Shown here: one piece after another, positions 1 through 11,043 of the stretch
Layout: every line of letters begins with the position of its first letter
How positions within the stretch are numbered: the first letter of the stretch is position 1
From: Echria macrotheca
Lineage: Eukaryota > Ascomycota > Sordariomycetes > Sordariales > Schizotheciaceae
Assembly: GCA_030411725.1 (NCBI GenBank)
Contig: MU839834.1
Span: 1,178,001-1,242,000, forward strand
Length of the DNA: 64,000 bases
Reading direction: 5' to 3'
Notes under the pieces: model-generated
The model's input: the letters and a program-made list of their open reading frames with translations, nothing else
The model's database searches: none
Told to the model about the DNA's origin: nothing
Program-made: the position numbers and the translations under genes

Positions 1-21
1 CCGGCGCCGGCGGCATGCGCC

Positions 22-939
22 ATGGAGCGGTCCGCCACCACCGGCGGCCTCTCCATCAGCTCCGAGCCCTCAGCCTGCACCGAACTGTTAGAGGACGAGG
101 AGGCCGAGCAACGCGTGCGCGAGCACATGGCCAACTTCCGCCGGCGCAACCCCGACTCCAAACACGAGCGGATCCTGCGGAGCATCATCTGTCCCAGATC
201 CTCCAACGCCGCCGAGTACCCGCTCGACAACGACTCAATGGAAAGCATCTTCTCGACCGCCAACGAGCTCTTCTTCAACGGGAGACTGAGCCAGCGCGTC
301 ATGTGGGAATGGTCGCATGCTTCGTCGCCGCAGTACGACAGCCACGTCATCGGCACCACGGCACTGCGGCGCGCGAGCAACCGCGGCTTCGAGACCTTGA
401 TTGTGCTCTCGTCGCCGATCCTGCGGGATCCAAAGTACAGCCGGCGCTTGCTTATTTCGACGTTTCTGCACGAGCTGATTCACAGCTACCTGTTTATCTG
501 CTGCGGCTTCCGCGCGAGGCATTGTGGCGGCCATACGCCGGCGTTTCGGGCCATTGCCAAGATGATTGACGACTGGGCCGGCGCCGAGAGTGCACTCCAT
601 CTGGCCAGGATGGAGGCCGACCTGGAACGGTTCCGGATCGATGCGGCTGTGGAGGAGGAGGAGGAAGAAGACGAGCGGTATCGACACCGGTATCATGAGT
701 ATTATCCATGTTCGGGCATTACCGATCAGCAGGGGCTGCAGCAGCAACCTGCTCAGACATATTCGTCGTCGCCCGCGAGTTTCGATGGATATTCTTCCTC
801 GTCCGCAACCCCCGCGGCCTTTTCCTGGTGGGACAACAACAGCAACACCCCTGGTCCTGGAGCCCCACGACACGTCCGTTCCCCTGATTTTCTTCCTGGA
901 GACGATCCCGGATCCGGCTCGCCGATACGTTTATACTGA
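22..939 (+). CDS. SprT-like zinc metalloprotease domain protein
   Basis: Single-exon reading frame of 305 residues. The core is SprT-like: HELIH (residues 150-154) supplies the HExxH zinc ligands and catalytic Glu, and a downstream GGHTPAF (third His at 171) fits the GHG/GHxxxF position of the family. SprT/Spartan proteins are DNA-associated metalloproteases, and some fungal members are short nuclear proteins linked to DNA-protein crosslink repair; that role here is inferred only from the domain. An acidic Glu run (about 210-217) and a Ser/Gln/Pro-rich tail follow. The ATG at 22 has a good context (GCCATGG), but the frame is open to the left edge, so an upstream start or exon outside the window cannot be excluded. 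Confidence 0.75.
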   Translation: MERSATTGGLSISSEPSACTELLEDEEAEQRVREHMANFRRRNPDSKHERILRSIICPRSSNAAEYPLDNDSMESIFSTANELFFNGRLSQRVMWEWSHASSPQYDSHVIGTTALRRASNRGFETLIVLSSPILRDPKYSRRLLISTFLHELIHSYLFICCGFRARHCGGHTPAFRAIAKMIDDWAGAESALHLARMEADLERFRIDAAVEEEEEEDERYRHRYHEYYPCSGITDQQGLQQQPAQTYSSSPASFDGYSSSSATPAAFSWWDNNSNTPGPGAPRHVRSPDFLPGDDPGSGSPIRLY

Positions 940-1810
940 TGACTGACCATGGATTGCAGAGATATCGACGACGATAAAATCTGGCCGACCTTGCGGAACA
1001 TTGAGAGCTCCTTTCCTGGATCCCAATCCCCCCCCGGGTTAACTGGCCGGTGATGATACATAGTGGCCTCCCTATGGCACGGCTGCTCACGACAAAACGG
1101 ACCAAAAACGAAGATCGATTTTGATTCGGCAATTGGGAAAGAAAAGAAGAATAAATGCATTATGCGGATGACATACCACTCAACTCACGACAAAAAAAGG
1201 AGGCGACAACTTCCGCCCCGCAAATCAGCATTTTGATGCACGCATTACACCGTCTTACACAACAAAGTTGCATCTTGGTACCTACAACAACTGCATCTTG
1301 GGATTCTGCATTTTTGCTCTCTGCATGGTTGGTGGCACGATTTTGTTGCATGGCGAAGGCGTTTTTTCTGTCGGCATTACATTTACATTTACGGTTTTTA
1401 CATCTACATACACTTTATGTCATTTACATTTACATATACACTTGACATGTTTTCTGTGTTAGTTATTTGTCAAAACACCTATCTAGCTGACACAGCTGGA
1501 TGGATGGGATGGGATGGAGGTTCAAGCATGCAAGCAGAGGCGAGGTACATGCATACATATACGTTTCTTTTGTCATTAAACAGTGTGGTGGCGGCGTAGT
1601 GGTGGTGGTGGCGGGTTTATTTTGTTTTATTTTGTTTGGGATTGGATGGGAGTTTTTGCTATTGTTGACTACCAAGTTAAAGATACCCCCTCTTATTTTT
1701 TCTTTCCTTGCGATCTAAACGGTAGTCTTGCATGGACAATATTCATTTTTGGTTAGTGTTGTATCTTTTTGGATCTTGGATCTCAAGTAAAAAATAGATG
1801 ATATACCATA

Positions 1811-1829
1811 CACACACACACACACACAC
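1811..1829. repeat. CA dinucleotide microsatellite
   Basis: About nine and a half uninterrupted CA units in the spacer downstream of the SprT-like gene. Confidence 0.95.
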
Positions 1830-2041
1830 TGATGATCGGGCTTGCACTTGGCTACCTACCTGACGTAAGGTACCTCCCTAGGTAGGTATGTCGGCGAAAT
1901 ATGAACAGTGAACAAACCGGCTCAGACTTGACAATTCAAGGGCAAAACTGGGGTGGGTGGACGAGTGAGAAAAGAAATTCTTATTCGTGTCAAACCGACT
2001 GCAAGTAGGTAGGTAGGTGAGTGTCGAGGAATCCAACACCT

Positions 2042-2053
2042 CCCCCCCCCCCC
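2042..2053. repeat. C12 homopolymer
   Basis: Twelve consecutive C on the + strand. It lies about 360 bases before a long G run on the same strand. Confidence 0.9.
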
Positions 2054-2077
2054 TCTAAGTTCATCCAAGCCCAAGGA

Positions 2078-2100
2078 ATATATGTATATATGTATATATT
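2078..2100. repeat. short TATATATG tandem repeat
   Basis: Roughly three copies of an 8-base TATATATG-like unit, directly after the C-rich stretch. Confidence 0.85.
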
Positions 2101-2413
2101 TAAAGGGAGACTGTTTGTTTGGGTTACTACCATGTGTATTGCGACACAAAACACCAACTAAAAAAATTAAAAAAATTGATGTGTTCCACTGCACTCCAAA
2201 CCCACTGATAGTAATTGCCTGGTATAACTGAACTGCCGGGGTACAAGGAATACCATTTTACAACCGAGCTGCCCATCCATGTTATACCTGCGAAGAGTAC
2301 GGTACTCAAGAAGAATAATACAAAAACGGATTTAGTCTCTAGGTCCCAAGGACCAGGGAACAGAGAGGCCACACACACATACAAGCATCTGCCGTCATCG
2401 ATATCCACGGGGA

Positions 2414-2432
2414 GGGGGGGGGGGGGGGGGGG
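2414..2432. repeat. G19 homopolymer
   Basis: Nineteen uninterrupted G, preceded by GGGGA and followed by TGGGG. The run could fold as a G-quadruplex, and its length may be uncertain in the assembly. Confidence 0.9.
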
Positions 2433-2875
2433 TGGGGTGTATTCGGAGCATCGGGCTCGTTATATCAAGACCGTATACTCTACTCAACCATCATCGAAAC
2501 TGTCTCATCAGAATGAATATAGATATGCACGACGATCATGAGGTTGAATACGCCTCACTTTACTTGCATTTCAGCAGTTGAATCCTACATGCACTCCATC
2601 ACGGACGCACTTACAGCCTGCATCGAATATCCCATACGTCCACACCCACAAGCAGTTGCAGTTCACCATACCAAGTCCACAACACAGCACCAACCGCAAG
2701 CCATTCCAACAACATCAATACACCCGATATCTAATGCTAGTCCTGTTTACCTGCTTCCCCATAAAATACCCATTTACTCCAATACCCCAACAATCTACAT
2801 CAACGCTGCAATCGCCTTCTCTCCTTGTTGCAACCCCCGCCGACCAAACACGCCTCCCGCGTTCAGACGTGCCTT

Positions 2876-4572
2876 CTATGCCTCGTTGCTGAAGATGCCA
2901 TCCTTGCACAGCAGCACCATCTTTTTGAAGAAGCGCCGCCACTCGAGCGGGTCGCCCTTGACCTTGACGAACCGCACCTCGAGCAGCTCCTGATCCTCGG
3001 GCAGGTAATACTTGTCCACTAGGATCTCGCCGTGCAGGCCCTGTCGCCGCCCGTCCGTCGTTCGCACCCGCAGCGTCGCGATGTGGTCCGCGTGCAGATT
3101 GGCCGGGCTCGTCGCCGGCAGCGGCACGTTGAGCTGGTGCAGCGCGTCGCGCAGCATCTGGATGAGGAGCTGCGGTGGTACGTGCGAGAAGAAGCGGGCG
3201 AGGGAATAGGCCGGAACGATGTCGCGGAAGCGCCGGGCGTGCTGCGTCAGGCTGATCGGCACGCCGGGCTGCTGCGAGAACTGGCTCATGGTCGGCTCGG
3301 CCTCGAGTGCGTCCCAGGCCGAAGGACCAACGCGACGACTGGATGTGCCGGGTTGCGTCGCCGAGGGACGCGAGACGGGTTGCGTGGAGGAAATGGCCAT
3401 GCCAGGTGCGCGGCTCGTTGGCCGCTCCCAGTCGAAAAGAGCATCGTTAATGGGCGTTTCGGGCTGAGTAGCCGGGAGCTCTGACGCCCAGCCATTCGAA
3501 CTGGGCGCATCGAGGTCCATCGCATCGGCATTTCGTGGAGATGGTGTTGGTTCCAATGTGAGATCGATTCGGAGGCCTTCGAGCAGCTTGGTAGCGAGCG
3601 ATATTTCATCCATAATCTTGCCTTCGGGGGAAAGGAGTGCGTTGCGACGTGTATACCACGGATGCTGTCGGATCTGAGCAAAGGAGAATCGCTTCTTCGC
3701 CTCTATGCTCATCATGCCGCGCAGCAACGACAAGGCATCGGGCGGTAACCTCTCCCAGAGCGAGTCGGTGCTCCGGCCATTCGTCCTGACGTACTCTTGA
3801 AACTCCCAGCTCCCCGCGGTCGGCTCATCCCACGGCGTGTTGCCTACTAACAGGACGAACAAGATGACGCCGCATGACCATATATCGACGAGGTCGGCCG
3901 AGTATTTCATGGCTTCTGGCGACTTCCTGTCGGCCCTGGCACACTTCAAGACCTCGGGAGCGATGTATGGCGGACTACCGCACATGGTGGCGCTCTGCTT
4001 TTTGACACCTTTGTACTCAAACATGGTTGCCATGCCAAAGTCGGCGATCTTGAGGTTTCCGGTTGCCGACAGCAGAATGTTTTCGGGCTTGAGATCTCGA
4101 TGGGCGACGCCCTTGGAGTGCATGAAACTCACGCCGCTGATCAGCTGGAGAAAGTAGACATGCGCAATGTCTTCTTGCACGCCAACGTCGGCTTCAATCT
4201 TGTCGAACAAATCGCCGCCCTCGGCAAACTCCATGGCGATCCATCTCCAGATGGCATCCTCGCCGGTTGCGAACCATTCGATGATGTTGGGATGCTGGCC
4301 AATGTGCGAATGTAATGACACCTCCATGGCAATCTGCTTTGCCGAGATGCGGCCTTGCTTGACAGCATAACCCTTGTGGATCAGCTTGACGGCAAAGACG
4401 GGCGTGGGTGCATCCAGGGGTATGGCCTTTTTGATGCTGCGAAGCGTCAGTCTTGGCGCTTCATTACTGCAAAACTGAGCACTCACGATGCATAGGCCCC
4501 CCTCCCGATCGTCTTGGAGATGATGCGGAAGGGGAGGTCTGTTGGGAGCGGATCGAGTTGCGACTGTTGCAT
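2876..4572 (-). CDS. chk1: DNA damage checkpoint serine/threonine kinase Chk1
   Basis: Two exons: 4572-4487 and 4436-2876, joined across a 50-nt GTGAGT...CAG intron in phase 2; 548 residues. Exon 1 carries the glycine loop (IGRGAYAS) at the start of the kinase domain. Then come the ATP lysine (FAVK, K46), the catalytic loop HRDLKPEN (141-148), DFG (161-163) and a CGSPPYIAPE activation segment, typical of Chk1. The C-terminal ~110 residues resemble the KA1-like regulatory domain of Chk1, ending in a GDPLEWRRFFKK region. In other fungi Chk1 acts in the nucleus downstream of ATR/Rad3 to delay mitosis. An ATG directly followed by a consensus donor (ATG at 4795-4793) suggests a 5' leader intron or a one-codon upstream exon. 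Confidence 0.92.
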
Positions 4573-5326
4573 CTTGTTCAGCGGTGGCTCAACCGTGGTG
4601 AGGAGGACCCGAGTGGATCATCTACAAGTCAACAACACACATCCATGAACCCGCCCTTATAAGATGGGGTACAGGAAACATGTATTGTCCAAGTACATGA
4701 GAGAGCTGCACTGATAGAACATGAAACTTGGATGCACGTGAGAATTAAGAAAATGATCCACAAGGCAAGAAGCATACACGGAATGCACTTACCATTTTGG
4801 CGGTTGACGAGTTGGAATCTCGACCGCGTCCTCGGCGCGTCTCACACAGCAAAACTTTCTCGGGATGGAATTGAGGATTGGAGCTGCTCCAGGTGTTTTG
4901 TTTTACGACGAGGAAGCGCGACGCGGATTGATTGGCGGTGGGGCGGTGACCGTTTCCAGCAGACAGGCAGCAGGTGCCGCCTGGACCAGCGCCTTGCCGC
5001 CTGCAGGCGCGGGCTGGTCCCGTTGCCGACACGGCGCTCGCTCATCACCCATCACCCAGACACTCTGAGGTGGGGCACATGTAAACATTCCCTTTGAACC
5101 ACACCTGCCCACCATAGCCACTGTCCAGCAACAATTCCTCGCCATCCGCAATCCCTAAAACCCGACGCCCTTGGTGCTGCAGGTTCCGAGACCATCTCTT
5201 GCGACCCAATTGCGCGCCCAGCACATCGAGTATATTAACAGTCTTCCCCATTAGCTTCAGGAAATCGTCCCATCACTGCCGAGCTTTTCCTTTGTCTGGG
5301 TTGTCGCTCGTCACATTTCGTCCACC
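4573..5326. other. divergent promoter region chk1 / E2
   Basis: 754 bases between the start codons of chk1 (-) and the E2 gene (+). It contains a consensus donor on the - strand at about 4792 (GTAAGT), which may belong to a chk1 leader intron ending near 4621 or 4573. No open frame here is credible. Confidence 0.55.
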
Positions 5327-5974
5327 ATGCCGTACGAAGACACACACACCTCGACTGCGGGTAGCATTCCGGCGGCCAAGCTAGGCGGCGCGCGAAAGGC
5401 GGCTGAGCCCGGGCAGAATGCCATGAAGAGGTAAGGCTTGACCGCCGACCTGTCAAGGTGACTGACACCTCGCTAATAACATGCGCCAGGCTGCAAACAG
5501 AGCTCATGCAGCTCATGACATCGCCGGCTCCCGGTGTATCGGCATTTCCTTCGGCCGACGGTAACCTTCTCTCGTGGCGAGCAACCATAGAGGGTCCCGA
5601 CGATACCCCCTACGCTGGCTTGACGTTCAAACTCAGCTTCGAGTTCCCGTCCAACTATCCCTACGCCCCTCCGACTGTTCTGTTCAGCACTCCCATCTAC
5701 CACCCCAATGTAGACTTTTCGGGCCGCATCTGCCTTGACATTCTCAAGGATAAGTGGACTGCCGCCTACAACACCCAAACGGTCCTTCTGAGCCTTCAAT
5801 CCCTCCTTGGAGAGCCAAACAAGTGCGTATACAGCACTCCTAATTTAGCAACCCGGCTAACATGACTGCAGCGCATCCCCCCTCAATGGCGAGGCTGCTG
5901 AGCTCTGGGACAAGAATCCGGCCCTATTCAAGACCAAGGTCATGGACCGCCACAAGGATCTCGAGGATGACTGA
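5327..5974 (+). CDS. ubc11: ubiquitin-conjugating enzyme E2 C (APC/C-type)
   Basis: Three exons: 5327-5430, 5490-5822 and 5872-5974, giving 179 residues. The introns are 59 and 49 nt; the first has a CTAATAAC branch point. The UBC fold is clear: [18 protein letters not shown], the YHPNV strand, and the active-site Cys116 in [12 protein letters not shown]. The N-terminal extension with a [15 protein letters not shown] helix and the SLLGEPNN/SPLN segment match UBE2C (UbcH10; Ubc11 in yeasts). This E2 works with the anaphase-promoting complex to start ubiquitin chains on cyclins and securin. Length matches the family, and human UBE2C has its catalytic Cys at nearly the same position. The gene diverges from chk1. 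Confidence 0.92.
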
Positions 5975-6392
5975 TTGGTTGCGCATTGCGGGAGGCATGG
6001 ATCAGGAGAAACGGAGTCATCGGGTGCGTGGTCAGATTTCTGAACCCCTGGAGTAGGGAATCGTCTTTGGATGGAAGGTGCATTTCCAGGGCGGATTGAT
6101 TCATGGATACCGGTGATTGAGTTCAACGTACATCAAGCATTGGCTCGTAATGGACACGCTTTTGTCCATAAGCGTATCACTTTTTAAACACAAAACGCCC
6201 CGGGCCACATAAACCCCAGAAACCACCATCGTGACTGTCGAATATGGACGTGATATCGGACGGCGCCGTGTTTACGAAACCTGTATTCGTAATCCGAAGC
6301 TAATGCCATGCGAAACTCCGAAAAGCCCAAATGCCGTCCTGAACCATCCGAACCACGGTCTACCGCCGATTGCCCATTCCTTTTGCCTTCCC
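5975..6392. other. intergenic, convergent 3' regions
   Basis: 418 bases between the stop codons of the E2 gene and the eL31 gene. No further gene or repeat is visible. Confidence 0.7.
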
Positions 6393-6890
6393 TTACTCCT
6401 CCACGACAACGGTTGGGAGACCCTTGGGGTTCTTGACGTTCACGGCCTGCACGTAGCTGTAGAGCTTCTCCTTGGCGCCCTCCTCGTCGTTACGTTTCCG
6501 CGAGATACGGATGCGAAGTCTGTACGGGACACCCTTAACACCCTGCTCCCACACCTTCTTGTTGAGCTGGGGGTCCAGGCGGACGTCGGTGGTGCCCTGT
6601 CATTTCGTCAGCTGCCTGCTAGGAAGCTATTTCATCGCCGGCCCCAATCCCTGGCCCGCGGCCTACGTACCATCGACTTGAAGGCAAAAGCCTTGATCTC
6701 CTTGATCGCCGTGGGCGCCCTCTTCTTGAAGCTCACACCGTGCAGCTAGTTTCCCCCATCAGTATATCATTCGCTTCTCGGGATCGGTTTTCGTTACCCT
6801 CTTGTGGAGGTGGATGGTGTACTCGCGCGCGACGACATCTGCGATGGCAGAGCGCTGGGTCTTGCCAGTGGGCTTCTTGGTGGACGACAT
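6393..6890 (-). CDS. RPL31: 60S ribosomal protein L31 (eL31)
   Basis: Three coding exons, all phase 0: 6890-6798, 6745-6671 and 6596-6393; 123 residues. The sequence is unmistakable: REYTIHLHKR, then LHGVSFKKRAPTAIKEIK, then GTTDVRLDPQLNKKVWEQG and PYRLRIRISRKRNDEE. eL31 sits near the peptide exit tunnel of the large ribosomal subunit. The exons are too short to stand out as single open frames. A consensus donor/acceptor pair just upstream of the ATG indicates a leader intron, common in fungal ribosomal protein genes. Confidence 0.97.
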
Positions 6891-6891
6891 T

Positions 6892-6990
6892 CTGAGAATC
6901 GGTGGTCAGTTGCCGTTCTGCAGCAGCTAAGGCACTCGGGCAAATGAATTGATTCTGGCTCTGGAAAACACGGGGGACAGCGGTACTTAC
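6892..6990 (-). other. probable 5' leader intron of the eL31 gene
   Basis: On the - strand a GTAAGTACC donor begins at 6990 and a TTCTCAG acceptor ends at 6892, one base before the ATG. The spacing (99 nt) and both sites fit a fungal intron in the untranslated leader. Confidence 0.7.
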
Positions 6991-7703
6991 TTGGCGACGA
7001 CGGAATCCTCGTGATGTGGTGAGAGCGTCGGGTGTCGTTGATTGCTGGGTTGAACTAAAGACCCTCCTTGGGAATTTCGCACCTGAATTTCGAAAAAGTG
7101 CGGACCTGTGCTCGGCTCCACAGAAAACTCTCCCAGATCGGGTTAGCGCGTCGAGGTTTTGACCCCACCATGCGTTGGCCCAGCCCTCGGGCTGTGACTG
7201 GCTGGCAATCGACTGGCATCTGATGAGCCACAGAGCAGCAAACCAATGAGGTCACCAGCCACAGCGATTGGAACCTTGACCGTGCGCCGGCTCATCAGAC
7301 ATCACGTCGCGCAAGGGGCAGTGAAACCAGGGAACCCGCTTCACCAAGTTTCTCCGCTTGGAGGTTGACATCAATCCTCTCAACCTTCAATCGACCCTCT
7401 GCTGCGACCGATCGATCCGGCCAAGTGCGCTGAGCGCGCTCTACTCTCTTATTTTCGCATTGCTATTATCATTGCGACAAACTTCGATCACGCCCCGCAG
7501 CCGCGGTGGAGCATGCAGAGTGGCCGAGCGAGGCGACGTCAAGAACCATCACCGCTACTACGCGACCAGACCTCTCCGATCCCGACCGACCACTATCCAA
7601 GGCTCAAGGCCTGCTGAATCTCGCCCGAACCTCCAACTCTCCCTGAGTGTCGAAACTACGCAATCACCCCACTCCCAGTCTTCGCAACACAGCAGCTGTC
7701 AAG
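6991..7703. other. divergent promoter region eL31 / rax1
   Basis: About 700 bases between the leader of eL31 (-) and the Rax1-like gene (+). Open frames here lack domains; the one running into the Rax1 exon has no ATG before 7704. CT/AC-rich leader-like sequence lies near 7640-7700. Confidence 0.55.
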
Positions 7704-8902
7704 ATGGCGGACCCGATGCACTCGTCAACACCCTCCCCTGTGCCGGACCTGAACCGGAACAGACTTCCGACGTTGTTCGAGGTTCTCAGCCGACGGACCC
7801 TGCCACCTGTCGACCTGTTCTCTTTCTACATCTACATGAGAGACCAGCAACGCTCGGTTGACTACCTCGATTTTTGGTAAGTCGGAGTTTCTCCCACGGC
7901 GGCTCCAATGACCTAACTGATGAAACCAGGCTCGATGTCGCGCAGCACATGTCCCTCTGCCGTCACTACGTTCGCGAACTTCGTCGATCCGTTCTTGTTG
8001 GTACCCCGGAACCGGAGAGAGACTCAAAACGATCCTCAGCCATCTTGCAAGGCCTCGGGGACATGAGCCACCATGCTGGCCCATCCATGTATGCGTCAGA
8101 GAAGGAGAGGGATCAGGATGCGCAGATGTCGGCATTCCTTCGCGAGGACCGACCGGGTGCTCATGATTCGCCGCAAAGCAGCAATGGTCCGCGGAGCCGC
8201 CCTAGCCCCGGTATCAGCACCTCCCGAGATATCACCTCGGATTCCAACTCTCCCGCGCACACGGTCGCACGGCAGGATATAAGAGCTTCTGCCGAGAAGA
8301 TCCTGTACACCTTCCTTCTCCCAGGTGCCGAACGCGAGATCACTTTGCCGGGTTCGATAACACAGGACGTGACGACAGCGATCGAGGAATTCGGCCGGGA
8401 CGACCCCGAGGTCTTTGACGTAGCTAAGGACTATGTCTTTCAGGCCATGGAGCGTGACGCCTTCCCTGGTTTTCTCCGAATGAAGGCCCTGGGAAACCTT
8501 ATTCCGCCCACACTCATCATGCGACTCATCCTCGGACTTCTCTCGATGTTTGGCGGCTTCTGGGCCGCCTTCATCCTGATCTTCCTGAACGAATCGCGAA
8601 CTACCCGGCTCTGGGTATGTTGTGACATCCTTTTTATGATCAGAATCAGCATGCTAACTTCTCAGCTTATTCTCCCGTTTACGCTTGGTGTCTACTTCCT
8701 GGCTTCGTACCAGTACTCCCTTGACCCCATTCTGGCCCTAATTGGGTACAGCGAGTACACGCCGTTCAACTTCTCCCGTGTACGAGAGCCCTATGTCCGG
8801 AGGCTTCTGGCCCGACGAGCCATTGTCGTGCTCACTGTCACGATACTGGTCGATGCAGCACTCTGCGTGCTCTTCGTCCTGGTTCCTGGCAAACGACTCT
8901 GA
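7704..8902 (+). CDS. RAX1: Rax1-like protein: RGS domain plus C-terminal membrane segments
   Basis: Three exons: 7704-7876, 7930-8614 and 8666-8902; 364 residues. The first intron has a CTAACTGA branch point. The N-terminal part (about 20-245) reads as a split RGS-like domain: LPTLFEVLSRRTLPPVDLFSFYIYMR, LDVAQHMSLCRHYVREL, then AEKILYTFLLPGAERE and AFPGFLRMKAL after a Ser/Pro-rich insertion. Three hydrophobic segments follow, near 253-275, 287-305 and 335-357. This RGS-plus-membrane layout is that of Rax1, which in yeast marks bud sites with Rax2 and in filamentous fungi is tied to polar growth. The start is the first ATG (AAGATGG) in the open frame. Confidence 0.8.
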
Positions 8903-9802
8903 TACCGCCTGACGGGATGTAACGAGTTACAGCGGGGTTATAGGTCTGCGCGGGTGTGGGTCTCGATCTAGACGATGAGATTTCGGGGCAACGTATTCGA
9001 AAGTTTTGGCTTTTTTGACACGTTGGGGAGAGCCCATCCATCTTGACCAGCTCGGCTAGCTACGCCACGGGGCGGAGGAGGGGTAGAAAGACAGTTGGTT
9101 TGGCTGGTTACGACTTATGATTAATGGGAGCAAAAGGGCACCAATGGACAAGTATGATATTTGAGTGGGTGGGTTTGTTTTGCGTGTTTTTGTCTCTCTA
9201 ATCTTTGAGTGTCTTATGGAGCATAGCAAGACTGGCTGGTTGGACGGCGTGTTCGGGGTTTATGGTGTTCAGGATACCGTTGGGTTTTGCTTTTCAAGGG
9301 TCCTGGTTGTTGTTGGTATTGGTGCAGCAGTCTGATCTTGTTTTCATGTCGCGTTCGCGTGTACTCTATGATTTCGGTAGAGGACGGAGAGGCGGGGGCT
9401 GAATGTAATGTACGATAATACCCAAGTGGGCTGGAGGCTGGGGTGGCTTCCTAGGTACTCCGCAATCGGATGTGAAGAGACCTGGGAGGGTTTAGGTCTA
9501 AATCGAGGGAGGGGATGATGAGACGAGCTGCGCAAGGCGGTGATATTGAGGGTAGATAGATAATGACTAAGAACAAATGTCATGCGGATTGCTTCATACC
9601 TTGATGTACTTGTACTATCAGGATAACACTCGTATCACTCACTATTCCATCCACTCCGCAACCCGGAGTGGGACGCTGAGGAAGTAAATCACGGCGATGC
9701 GGAACCGCTTGGCTCTCTTATGATTATATAAAAACACCGCCGCCAAATGAATTACCACTAACCCCGAGTTATCTTCTGTATCTAACTAAAATGCTGTCCC
9801 TC
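8903..9802. other. intergenic, convergent 3' regions
   Basis: 900 bases between the stops of the Rax1-like and CSN7 genes. T/G-rich on the + strand, with no credible open frame. Confidence 0.6.
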
Positions 9803-11043
9803 TCACTGTAACTTTTTCCTCGTCGACCTCTTCTTCCCCCCCTCGCCAGCATCCCCATCATCCTCATCGACATCCATAGCCTCATCATCATCCTCGCTCC
9901 CACTGGACGCATCCATATGCCCACTGCCCCGCTTACTCCCATGTCTCAAACCACGCATCAAGCCCTCGACGCCCGTCGTCCCCCTGGCGGCTGCCGATGC
10001 TGCTGACCCGGACCCGGACCCGGACCCGGGCCCGGATCCCGATTTCGGCCCTGTCCCAGCAATCCCGCTGCCGCTGCCGCTGTCGCCGCTTCGGCTTCCG
10101 CTTCCTGTGTTGTCCAGGTTCGCCAGGGTTTTTGCGAAACTGCTACTAGCCGACGAGGCCAACGTCAGCACACTCTGACCTTTGACAGTGGAGGGGGCGC
10201 GAGAAGCCGAAGAACCAGAAGGAGGGGCTGCGGAGGAGGTAGCGGGGGCATGCCCACCCTTCTGTTCGTCCTCGACCAGCTTCTCCAGGCGCTCCGACCA
10301 GGCGGCGGCGCGGGCGGCGCGGCGGTCGGCCTCGGCGCGGAGCCCGGACATTTGTTCCTCTAAGTGGTGGAGCGTGGCCTCGCAGCGGCCGGCGAAGGCT
10401 TGGAGGGATGAGAGGAGGCCGCCGATGGCGTTGGAGTTGGAGTCGGTGCCGCCGGGGGCGACGTCGCGGAGGGCGGCGACGTTGTTGATCCGCACGAGGG
10501 CGTGCTTGGGGTCGAGCTGGGCGTGGATCAGGCCGGCGTAGATGGTGCTTATGACGAGGTCTTCGAGCTCGCGCGGCGTGGCGAGGTCGAGGTGGGAGAG
10601 GAGCGAGGGGTAGCTTAGGACCGGGGTTTGGGCTTTGTCTGAGGACGAGACTTTGGCGTCGCGGACGAGGGAGAGCAGGGAGAGCTGGCGGAGCTTGAGC
10701 TTCTGGGCGTCGTTCAGGGTCGGCAGACTGGGGACGTCTTTGAGGTTCGCATAGGTGCCGTAGCTGAAGATGCGGAGAAGGGTCAGGGAGCTCGAGTACT
10801 CTGGCGACGAGGCGAGGGCCTGGATCTGGGGCGTCTCGAGCAGCTCGGTGAAGATGAAGGTGTTGGGCGCCGAGGTGGCACGTTGGATGAGGTCGGCTGC
10901 TGCACGAGGCGAGGCGGCGGACTTGCTGAGGGCCAGGAAGGGCTGTTGAACTTGGTTAGATGTGGGATGCGAGATGTGAAGGGAAGAAGAGAAGGGAGGC
11001 AGAGACATACCTCGAGAGCCATCAGGGCTTTGGTCTGCTCCAT
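9803..11043 (-). CDS. CSN7: COP9 signalosome subunit 7 (PCI domain)
   Basis: Two phase-0 exons: 11043-11011 (MEQTKALMALE only) and 10942-9803; 390 residues. The body is a PCI protein: an N-terminal helical stretch (PFLALSKSAASPRAAADLIQ, then FIFTELLETPQIQAL) and a winged-helix part (LRQLSLLSLV, LATPRELEDLVISTIYAGLI, VRINNVAALRDVAPG), as in CSN7. CSN removes Nedd8 from cullins; in filamentous fungi it controls development and light response. A basic coiled-coil region (EEQMSGLRAEADRRAARAAA) precedes an unusual Ser/Gly-rich low-complexity tract, an Asp/Glu stretch and a KKRSTRKKLQ end, so the C-terminal third is probably disordered. The related eIF3m subunit is less likely given length and layout. 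Confidence 0.85.

Larger units (their letters stand above)
940..2875. other. intergenic, low-complexity spacer
   Basis: About 1.9 kb between the SprT-like gene and the 3' end of chk1. It is AT-rich with several simple repeats (listed separately) and clusters of CCTA/TAGG-type motifs near 1852-1890 and 2004-2019. The short open frames here have no recognisable domain and are interrupted by homopolymers, so no gene is called. Confidence 0.6.
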
